DNA of 22,296 bases, taken from positions 1 through 22,296 of the forward strand of contig JADGCE010000028.1 in NCBI GenBank assembly GCA_015229095.1, given 5' to 3'. The stretch is from Magnetococcales bacterium (lineage in GTDB: Bacteria > Pseudomonadota > Magnetococcia > Magnetococcales > Magnetaquicoccaceae). Position 1 is the stretch's first letter; the number at the start of each line of letters is the position of its first letter. Made by a program: the position numbers and the translations under genes. Positions 15,532-22,296 of this stretch are shown here, one piece after another. The notes beneath the pieces are model-generated. The model saw only the letters and a list, made by a program, of their open reading frames with translations, did no database searches and was not told the origin of the DNA.

Positions 15532-16938
15532 GTGCATACGGCAACGGTTCGGGTCTTGACCGTGGATGATTCCCGCACGGTACGACGCCACGTACGGCAA
15601 ACCTTGGAACAGGACGACGAATATCTCTTCTCCATCAACGAGGCGGAAAATGGAGCGGAGGCCGTGCGCTTTCTCTCTGCCAGAGAGCCGGAGGATTGGC
15701 CGGATGTGATCGTTCTGGACCGCAACATGCCGGTGCTCTCCGGGGATGAATGCATCCGGGTTCTCAAGACCGATGAAGAGTGGCGGGTGATTCCGGTGCT
15801 CTTCCTGACGGCCCAGGACAACGTGCAAGAGGTGGTGCGGGGACTCTCCGACCTGCAGGCCGACGCCTATCTGCCCAAGCCGTTTCATACCGATGAGTTG
15901 CTGGCACGGGTCAAGGTGTTGGTGCGCATCAAACGCGCCGAAGACAATGGCCGCCAGCTCAACAAGCACTTGGCCCATGCCCTGGAGGAGCAAAAACGGG
16001 CCTACGAGGATTTGAAAACCACCCGCATCCAGTTGGCCGAGACCCAGGCGATGGCGGTAATGACAAAAGTATTTGAAAAATTTGTTCCCAAACAATTTTT
16101 GCAACGCATCGCCAAAGAGGGGGTCGAGACCATCCAAGCCGGGCGGGTGGAGTCGGAGACCATCACCATTCTGTTCAGCGACATCCGCTCGTTCACCCAG
16201 ATATCCGAAACCATGAGCCCGGATGCCCTGTTTGCTTTTTTGAACGATTATCTCAGCCGCATGGAACGGCCCATCCAGAAGCATCATGGTTTTATCGATA
16301 AATTTATCGGGGATGCGGTGATGGCCCTGTTTGATGGCAACTTTCGCCTGCAGGCCCAGGGTGCGGCGCAAGCCGCCGTGGGGATGCAGAGAGAGCTGCA
16401 ACAGCTCAACGCCGAGCGCAGGGAGCAGGGGTTGCCGGCCATCGGCACCGGCATCGGCATCCATATCGGTTCGGTGATGCTGGGCACCCTGGGCAATGAC
16501 AACCGGATGGATTCCACCGTCATCGGGGATGCGGTCAATCTGGCCTCCCGGCTGGAGGGACTGACCAAATTTTATGGCTCTCCCATCGTTGTTTCCGAGG
16601 ATGTGGTGCGTTTTTTGGACCCCAAAGAGTTTGTTGTGCGCGAATTGGACCGGGTGGCGGTGAAGGGGCGGGGCCAGGCGGTCAGCGTCTATGAGCTGTT
16701 TGCAACCGACGATGACCCCCAGCAGGAGCGCAGAAAAGAGCTGGCCAAACGCTTCAAAAGGGCACTGGAGCTCTATCGCAACCGGGAATGGCAAAAAAGC
16801 AGTGCCGCTTTCAAACGGTGTCTGGAGTGGGAGGAGGGTGATTTGGCCAGCAAACTCTACCTGGAGCGTTGCGCACTCTTCCAAAAACATCCACCGGAAC
16901 AAGGGTGGGACGGTGTGTTTGCCATGGATCATAAATAA
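15532..16938 (+). CDS. Response regulator-adenylate cyclase fusion
   Basis: A 468-residue cytoplasmic protein: receiver domain (residues about 5-130), coiled signalling helix (about 135-185), class III cyclase domain (about 205-390) and a helical tail ending in WDGV. The receiver is complete, with an acidic pair in TVDDS, phospho-acceptor Asp63 (VLDRNMP) and Lys116 (LPKPF). The cyclase has metal Asp217 and Asp261, adenine-selecting Lys257 and Asp327, and Asn336/Arg340, so phosphorylation-controlled cAMP synthesis is predicted. I start at the GTG at 15532: GGAGG is 5 nt upstream and the receiver begins five residues in. An in-frame ATG at 15463 lacks a ribosome site. It is the first gene of an operon with CheA, CheW and a receptor, 1 nt before the CheA start, so CheA is the likely phosphodonor. 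Confidence 0.93.
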   Translation: MHTATVRVLTVDDSRTVRRHVRQTLEQDDEYLFSINEAENGAEAVRFLSAREPEDWPDVIVLDRNMPVLSGDECIRVLKTDEEWRVIPVLFLTAQDNVQEVVRGLSDLQADAYLPKPFHTDELLARVKVLVRIKRAEDNGRQLNKHLAHALEEQKRAYEDLKTTRIQLAETQAMAVMTKVFEKFVPKQFLQRIAKEGVETIQAGRVESETITILFSDIRSFTQISETMSPDALFAFLNDYLSRMERPIQKHHGFIDKFIGDAVMALFDGNFRLQAQGAAQAAVGMQRELQQLNAERREQGLPAIGTGIGIHIGSVMLGTLGNDNRMDSTVIGDAVNLASRLEGLTKFYGSPIVVSEDVVRFLDPKEFVVRELDRVAVKGRGQAVSVYELFATDDDPQQERRKELAKRFKRALELYRNREWQKSSAAFKRCLEWEEGDLASKLYLERCALFQKHPPEQGWDGVFAMDHK

Positions 16939-16939
16939 C

Positions 16940-19150
16940 ATGGTCGCCATCCAGGCCGGTGAGGTGCAACAGCTGTTTCTCCAGGAGATGGAGGAGATCT
17001 TGCAGCAGATGGAAGAGGATATGCTCTTCCTGGAGGCCAATCCCAGCGATATGGAGCGCCTCCATGCCCTGTTTCGCTCTTTTCACACCCTGAAAGGCGG
17101 GGCCGGCCTCTCAGGGCTGACGCGCCTCTCCCAGTATACCCACAAAGCGGAAAATGTGCTGGACGGTGCCCGTTCCGGCAAGTTGCCCCTCTCTTCCGCT
17201 CTGGTGTCGGCCCTGCTGGAGGCCCTGGATTGCCTGAAAGCCTTCATGGAGGAGGCCCATGGCCGGGGGAGGGTGGAGGAGGGACGGGTTCAGGCCAGTC
17301 TGGGAAAGTTTGCCCAACTGGCCGGGGCGGGAGCTCTCCCCTCCCCGGGGCCTGCCCCGGCCCCGGTGGCACCCCCCCCTGCTGCGGTGGCGGTGCCGAC
17401 AGCCCCTCCCGCCATTCCTTTGCGCACCTTTACCGTGCGGTTGCGGTTCAATGCGGATCTGCTGACATCCGGCACCGACCCGCTGGTATTGATCCAGGAT
17501 CTGGAGGCCCTGGGCAGCATACTGGTTTTTTCCCATCCCCATGCGGTGCCCCCCCTGGAGCAACTGGAGCCGCGCCGGCTGCACCTGTGGTGGACTGTGC
17601 TGCTCAAGACCACCGCCCCCCAGAAAAAGCTGCAAAATATTCTCATGTTTTTTCTCGACGGCCATGATGTGCGCATTCAGCAGATCGAGGGGGGTCCCGA
17701 CGAAATTCTCGATCAGTTGGCCATCGATTCCCATGTGACCGATCCCTCCCGCCGTCGGCTGGTGGGTCAGCCGGAGGAGGGGCCAGCCCCCGTGGCCGCG
17801 CCACCCGCTGCTGTGGCGTCCCCGCCGCCCGCTGTCGCTGCGCCCCCGTCGTCACCAGCAGTCGCTGCCGTTGCGCTTCCGCCGGTCGGCCGGCAGGGTG
17901 CTCCGCCCGTTGCCAAGGGGAACAGCCCTGAAGGGGGGGCCAAAAAGACGGTGGATGTCTCGTTGCGGGTCAATATCCAAAAACTGGATGCCCTGATCAA
18001 TCTGATCGGTGAAATGATCCTGGTGCATACCCGTCTGCGGCAAAGTTATGAAAGCCTTGCCCTCCTGGATGAGGAGTCGGGAGGGCAGTTGGGATTGGGT
18101 GAAAATCTGGGGCAGATTGTCGATGATCATGATCGCATTGTGCAGGAGCTGCACGTGCAGGCGATGAAGGTGCGTATGGTGCCGGTCGGCAATGTGCTCT
18201 TTCCGTTGAAGCGCCTGGTGCGGGATTATTGCGAACAGAGCGGCAAACAGATGCAGTTGCATATCCTGGGAGACGAGACAGAGGTTGACAAAACCATTGT
18301 CGAAAAATTAAATGGTCCCCTCACCCATCTGGTGCGCAACGCCATGGACCATGGGGTGGAAATGCCGGAACTGCGTCGGCAGCAGGGAAAAAATCCCGAA
18401 GGCCGCCTGTCGTTGCAGGTGGCCAACCGCAAAAATTCCATCCTTATCGAACTGACAGACGATGGTGCAGGGGTGAATTATGAACGGGTTTTGGCCATTG
18501 CCCGGGAGCGGGGATTGATCGCCGAGGAGGAGCGACCTGGCAAGGCGGCCATTTTACAGTTTTTGTTCCATTCCGGTTTTTCCACCGCCAAGGAGGTGAC
18601 GGAGATTTCCGGTCGTGGCGTGGGGATGGATGTGGTGCGCAAAGAGATTGAATCCTTGCGCGGTTCCATCCATATTGAGAGCACCATGGGCAAAGGCACC
18701 CTGTTTCGCATCGAACTGCCCTTGACCCTGGCGGTGATCGAAGGGCTGTTGGTGGGGGTGGGGGGTCGGATTTTTGTGGTTCCCCTGCTCTCCATCGTCG
18801 AAACCCTCCAGCCCCGTTTTTGCCAGTTCGAGCATTTGAAAGAGCGGGGCGAACTGGTCAAAATCCGCCATCAGTATCTGCCTTTGCTGCGTCTGCACCA
18901 GATTTTTTCCATCGAACGGGCGATGACGGATCCGGAACAGGGTTTGTTGATCATTGTGGAGGAGAGCGGCCATCGCAGCTGTCTGCTGGTGGATGAAATC
19001 GTCGATCAGCATCAGGTGGTGATCAAAAATCTGGAACAAAACCTGATGCAGGTGGACGGTGTGGCAGGGGCGACCATCCTGGGGGATGGACGGGTCTCCC
19101 TGGTGCTGGATATTCCCGGCCTGACCCGGCATGCAACCCCTGGAGTGTAA
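16940..19150 (+). CDS. cheA: CheA-type chemosensory histidine kinase
   Basis: A 736-residue CheA-like kinase. The P1/HPt domain (residues about 1-115) carries phosphorylatable His49 in FHTLKGGAG. A second globular part at about 158-255 (FTVRLRFNADLLTSGTDPL) sits between two Ala/Pro-rich linkers and takes the place of the usual P2. P3 dimerisation starts near 335 (KKTVDVSLRVNIQKLDALINL). P4 has the N box with Asn467 (HLVRNAMDHG), G1 DDGAG (507-511) and G2 GRGVGMD (558-564). P5 (about 600-736) is CheW-like. All catalytic boxes are intact. It should sense receptor state and phosphorylate a receiver, most simply that of the upstream cyclase. The ATG at 16940 lies 1 nt after the cyclase stop with no clear ribosome site, so translational coupling is likely. 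The frame is open upstream only as an overlap of the cyclase. Confidence 0.95.
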   Translation: MVAIQAGEVQQLFLQEMEEILQQMEEDMLFLEANPSDMERLHALFRSFHTLKGGAGLSGLTRLSQYTHKAENVLDGARSGKLPLSSALVSALLEALDCLKAFMEEAHGRGRVEEGRVQASLGKFAQLAGAGALPSPGPAPAPVAPPPAAVAVPTAPPAIPLRTFTVRLRFNADLLTSGTDPLVLIQDLEALGSILVFSHPHAVPPLEQLEPRRLHLWWTVLLKTTAPQKKLQNILMFFLDGHDVRIQQIEGGPDEILDQLAIDSHVTDPSRRRLVGQPEEGPAPVAAPPAAVASPPPAVAAPPSSPAVAAVALPPVGRQGAPPVAKGNSPEGGAKKTVDVSLRVNIQKLDALINLIGEMILVHTRLRQSYESLALLDEESGGQLGLGENLGQIVDDHDRIVQELHVQAMKVRMVPVGNVLFPLKRLVRDYCEQSGKQMQLHILGDETEVDKTIVEKLNGPLTHLVRNAMDHGVEMPELRRQQGKNPEGRLSLQVANRKNSILIELTDDGAGVNYERVLAIARERGLIAEEERPGKAAILQFLFHSGFSTAKEVTEISGRGVGMDVVRKEIESLRGSIHIESTMGKGTLFRIELPLTLAVIEGLLVGVGGRIFVVPLLSIVETLQPRFCQFEHLKERGELVKIRHQYLPLLRLHQIFSIERAMTDPEQGLLIIVEESGHRSCLLVDEIVDQHQVVIKNLEQNLMQVDGVAGATILGDGRVSLVLDIPGLTRHATPGV

Positions 19151-19164
19151 AAGGAGAGCCCATC

Positions 19165-19758
19165 ATGGAACCTTTCGCCGACCTGCACAGCACCGACCTG
19201 GACGAATTGGACGAGATGGAGCCCTCCGATCTGCTCCTGGAAGATGTCAAGGATTGCATCCAGTTGGTCACCTTTCGACTGGGTGGGGAAAAGTATGGCA
19301 TGGATGTGTTGCAGGTGCAGGAGATTATCCGCTACAGCGAGCCCACGCCAGTGCCCAACATGCCCGACTTTATTCGCGGGGTGACCAATTTGCGGGGCAC
19401 CATCCTGCCGGTGCTGGATCTGCGCACCCGTTTCCGCATGTCTCCCTGTCATTATGGCAGCCTGGAGTCGGCCATCATTCTGATCGCCCATGTGGATACC
19501 AAACAGGTGGGCATCATCGCCGATGCGGTGGCCGATGTGCTCTTTTTTCCAAAAAAGCAGATATCTCCACCACCCGAACTTTTCAGTCAGGTGGATACCG
19601 AATTTATCCAGGGCATGGGGGAGATGCGCGGCGAGCTGCTCATCCTGCTCAATCTGGAAAAAATTCTTTCGGCAGAGTCCCTCAAAAAATATGGCATGGG
19701 CTCTGGAGCTGTTGACGGTCTTTCTGTTGTACCGGGGGAGGGGGAGGAGCGGCCATGA
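19165..19758 (+). CDS. cheW: CheW coupling protein
   Basis: A 197-residue CheW that links receptors to CheA. An acidic N-terminal extension (residues 1-28) precedes the CheW domain (about 30-175), recognisable by QLVTFRLGGEKYGMDVLQVQEII, here split at residues 32-54, then PNMPDFIRGVTNLRG, ILPVLDLR and a C-terminal GMGEMRGELLILLNLEKIL block. AGGAGA stands 7 nt before the ATG, and the gene begins 14 nt after cheA. The last codons overlap the start of the receptor gene (ATGA at 19755-19758). Slightly longer than a minimal CheW because of the acidic lead, but otherwise ordinary. Confidence 0.95.
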   Translation: MEPFADLHSTDLDELDEMEPSDLLLEDVKDCIQLVTFRLGGEKYGMDVLQVQEIIRYSEPTPVPNMPDFIRGVTNLRGTILPVLDLRTRFRMSPCHYGSLESAIILIAHVDTKQVGIIADAVADVLFFPKKQISPPPELFSQVDTEFIQGMGEMRGELLILLNLEKILSAESLKKYGMGSGAVDGLSVVPGEGEERP

Positions 19759-22296
19759 AGATGAAAATGACGATCAAAAACCGGATTACCTTGCTGGGCA
19801 TTGTCACGGTGCTCTTGACTGTCATCCTGCAGGGCGGCTTTTCCGCCTGGCGTGTGATCCATGAGGGGGAGAAGGAGATCGCCCTGTATGCCGAAGAGGC
19901 CCTGCGCGCCCGCAAACAGTCTCTCAAGGACAGGGTGGCCATCGTCGTTTCCGCCGTGAAGCAGGCCTATGCCGAATCCAGCGACAAGGAGCATATGCGG
20001 CAGCGGGTGGAGGGGGAGTTGGTGAGTGTGGTGGCCATCGTCCATGCCTATATGGAGGAGCGTCACAAGCAGGCCAGCCAGGCAAAAAATCCTGAGGAGG
20101 CCCTGCGCGCCGCCCAGGAGGAGGTCAAGCGGTTTGTGCAGGGTTTGCGCTATGGTTCTGACAAAAAAGGCTATGTCTGGCTCCACTCGTTCCCGGAGCA
20201 GTGGAGCAAGCCCAAGATGATCCTGCATCCCATGATGCCAGAGCTGAATGGGACGGCCCTGGCCTATTTCGCCTATCAGGATGGGCCGGACAAGGGGAGT
20301 ACCATCTATGCCACCGGCATCGATGTGGCCACTCCCATGTTTCAGCAAATGAATCGCCTGATCAAGGAGAAGGGGGAGGGCTTTGTGGGTTATGACTGGC
20401 CCAAACCGGATGCCAGCGGGCAGAGCCGCTACCAGTCCAAGCTGAGCCATGTACGCCTGTTTGAACCCTGGGGGTGGGTGATTGGCACCGGGGCCTATCT
20501 GAGCAGTCTGGAGGAGGAGGCCAAGGGGGATATGCAGCGCATGGTTTCCGAACTGCGCTTTGGTACCGACAATGACGACTATTTCTGGATCCATACCTTT
20601 GACCCCCAGGCCGTGGAAAAGCCCAAATTGCTCATGGATCCCACCCTGCCGGATCAGCAGGGCCAGGAGTTGACTGCTTTTCGCTATCCCATGGGGGATC
20701 ACAAGGATACCGTGGTCGCTGTCGAGGTGAATGGTCAAAAAGTGCCCCTGTTTGTGCGGATGAACCAGATCATCCAACAGGAGGAGTCCGGCTTTTTGCA
20801 CTTTGAATGGCCCCGTCTGGTGCAGGCAGGGGTTGTCAAACAGGAGCCACGGCTTGCCTATTTCCAACATTTCAAGGAGTGGAACTGGGTGATCGGTTCG
20901 GCGCTCTTTTTGCACGATATCGAGGCGGTCAAAGCGCAAAAACAGGTGGCTGTCCAGCAGGAAGTCCGCAAGATTTTGTGGGTGATTGCCCTGGTTGCCG
21001 CCGTCAGCATTGTCATCAGTTATCTGCTGATCGTGCTGCTTTCCGGCACCATCGTCCGGCCTGTGTTGCGGATTGCCACGGCGGTGCAACGGCTGGGGGA
21101 GAATGATTTGACCGCCCAAATGACGGTCTCGGATTTGGCCCTGTCGGATGAGTTGGGGATGATGGCGCGGGGGTATGAATCGGCTCTGCGCAACATCAAG
21201 AGCATCGTGGGCCATATTCACGGTCAGGCGGAAGCGGTGGTTTTGGCCGCGCAAACCTTTTCCGTGGGCAACAAGGAGCTGGCGGGCCGCACAGAAAAAC
21301 AGGCTTCTGCCCTGGAGGAGACTTCGGCGGCGGTGGAAGAGTTGACGGCCACCGTGCAGCAGAATGCCGACAACGCCAATCAGGCCTACAAAATCAGCAA
21401 GGAGGCCAAAAATATCGCCGACGCAGCCAACACCCAGCTGCAGGAGACGGTGTTGCAGACCAAATCCAGCAACCAGCAGATTGCCGCCCACATTCAACAG
21501 GCCAACCAGCGATTTTTCGAGCAGGTGCAGGAGACCTCCGGGGACACGGTGAGCGTCATGCACGGTATTTCCGCCAGTTCCAAAAAAATTTCCGGGATCA
21601 CCTCGGTGATCAACGATTTGGCTTTTCAAACCAATTTGCTGGCGATCAACGCGGCCATCGAGGCGGCGCGGGCCGGGGAGCATGGCCGAGGGTTTGCCGT
21701 GGTGGCCATGGAGGTGCGCAAACTGGCCTCCCGCTCTGCCCGGGCCGCCAAGGAGATCGGCGCCTTGATCCAGAGCAATATTGAGCAGATTGTGGCGGGA
21801 GCACAGACGGCGGACCAGGCCAGTCAGGCCCTGGCAGCCCTGCAGCAGGAGATTGCCGGCAAATTGAACGATATGGAAGTGGAGTTGGGTAAAAGTTTGG
21901 GGGGATTGGGGGAACATGTCACCCGTAACCTGGCCCATATCACCGAGGCGGTGACCAAAGTGGCGGATATGGTGGAAAATATCAGTGCCGCTTCCATGGA
22001 GCAGGCGGAGGGGATTCGGCAGGTGAGTATTGCCGTGACGGAGATGGAAAAGATCACCCACCAAAATGCCGCATTGGCCGATGATGCGGCCCTGACCAGC
22101 CAGACATTGGTGGAGCAGTCCCAGGCGTTGCTGACGGATGTGCAGCATTTTCGTCTGGATGAGGAAAAGGGGGTGCCCGCAGTGGCGGGGGACAAAAGTG
22201 GGGAGGGAGAGGAGGGTTCTGTGGTGCGTGGCCAGAATGGGGCTGTGCCGGTTGACGCCGCGCCGACCTGGCAGGGAAAAAAGCCGGATTTTGAGT
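19755..22296 (+). CDS. Methyl-accepting chemotaxis protein with double Cache sensor (3' truncated by window)
   Basis: The reading frame is open from the ATG at 19755 to the window end (847 residues, no stop). A membrane helix at residues about 10-33 is followed by a periplasmic sensor with two related halves of Cache_2 type: KKGYVWLHSF with KMILHPMMPELNG near 138, and NDDYFWIHTF with KLLMDPTLPDQQG near 273, each ending in a WxWVIG motif. The second membrane helix is at about 407-430, then HAMP, then a signalling domain with the hairpin tip (AFQTNLLAINAAIEAARAGE near 623). Such sensors typically bind small organic acids, but no ligand can be named. AGGAG lies before the start and the ATGA overlap with cheW implies coupling. 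It is probably the cognate receptor of this CheA/CheW. The C-terminus, including any CheR-docking pentapeptide, lies outside the window. Confidence 0.95.
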   Translation, partial: MKMKMTIKNRITLLGIVTVLLTVILQGGFSAWRVIHEGEKEIALYAEEALRARKQSLKDRVAIVVSAVKQAYAESSDKEHMRQRVEGELVSVVAIVHAYMEERHKQASQAKNPEEALRAAQEEVKRFVQGLRYGSDKKGYVWLHSFPEQWSKPKMILHPMMPELNGTALAYFAYQDGPDKGSTIYATGIDVATPMFQQMNRLIKEKGEGFVGYDWPKPDASGQSRYQSKLSHVRLFEPWGWVIGTGAYLSSLEEEAKGDMQRMVSELRFGTDNDDYFWIHTFDPQAVEKPKLLMDPTLPDQQGQELTAFRYPMGDHKDTVVAVEVNGQKVPLFVRMNQIIQQEESGFLHFEWPRLVQAGVVKQEPRLAYFQHFKEWNWVIGSALFLHDIEAVKAQKQVAVQQEVRKILWVIALVAAVSIVISYLLIVLLSGTIVRPVLRIATAVQRLGENDLTAQMTVSDLALSDELGMMARGYESALRNIKSIVGHIHGQAEAVVLAAQTFSVGNKELAGRTEKQASALEETSAAVEELTATVQQNADNANQAYKISKEAKNIADAANTQLQETVLQTKSSNQQIAAHIQQANQRFFEQVQETSGDTVSVMHGISASSKKISGITSVINDLAFQTNLLAINAAIEAARAGEHGRGFAVVAMEVRKLASRSARAAKEIGALIQSNIEQIVAGAQTADQASQALAALQQEIAGKLNDMEVELGKSLGGLGEHVTRNLAHITEAVTKVADMVENISAASMEQAEGIRQVSIAVTEMEKITHQNAALADDAALTSQTLVEQSQALLTDVQHFRLDEEKGVPAVAGDKSGEGEEGSVVRGQNGAVPVDAAPTWQGKKPDFE

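Noticed and set aside
15330..15569. 79-codon plus-strand frame in the divergent region
   Set aside because: No ribosome site, low-complexity product, and it overlaps the promoter and start of the receiver-cyclase gene.
19587..22148. 853-codon minus-strand open frame
   Set aside because: Antisense shadow of the receptor gene, whose own frame shows helices, Cache, HAMP and the signalling tip.

Overview
The window looks like a GC-rich chromosomal segment of a Gram-negative pseudomonadotal bacterium. The dense sensory repertoire, the CNNM/CorC paralogues, the DUF1640-like coiled-coil genes and the GGGTCCAGGGG-type palindromes would fit a Magnetococcia or alphaproteobacterial-type genome. That placement is inference: no taxonomic marker other than one tRNA is present.

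Layout, left to right. Positions 1-125 hold palindromic repeats. Two minus-strand genes follow: a CNNM/CorC membrane protein (126-1511) and a TerD-family protein (1602-2210). A plus-strand cluster then encodes a coiled-coil protein built of exactly phased 36-residue repeats (2515-3603), a GAF-GAF-PAS class III adenylate cyclase (3600-5903, overlapping ATGA) and a PilZ protein (5928-6377). Two DUF1640-like coiled-coil/transmembrane genes (6613-7263, 7523-7840) follow; a 35-bp upstream block with a TATAGT box is conserved between them. Next come a tyrosine recombinase remnant (7949-8155) and a minus-strand tRNA-Phe (8237-8312) with a clear promoter and terminator, then a small orphan ORF (8601-8819).

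The middle is minus-strand: pyruvate phosphate dikinase (9226-11988), an HD-GYP protein (12173-13453) and a second, divergent CNNM/CorC paralogue (13723-15144). From 15532 to the right edge runs a plus-strand chemosensory operon: response regulator-adenylate cyclase, CheA-type kinase, CheW and a double-Cache methyl-accepting protein cut off by the window end.

The theme is second-messenger signalling. There are two adenylate cyclases with the same C-terminal tail, one with tandem GAF domains of which GAF2 carries a complete NKFDE motif and one carrying a receiver domain in a chemosensory operon, plus a PilZ protein and an HD-GYP protein. The most interesting proposals are that the chemosensory array uses the receiver-cyclase as output (phosphorelay to cAMP) and that the 36-residue-repeat coiled coil is a dedicated partner of the GAF cyclase. 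Both are inferences from gene order and domains.
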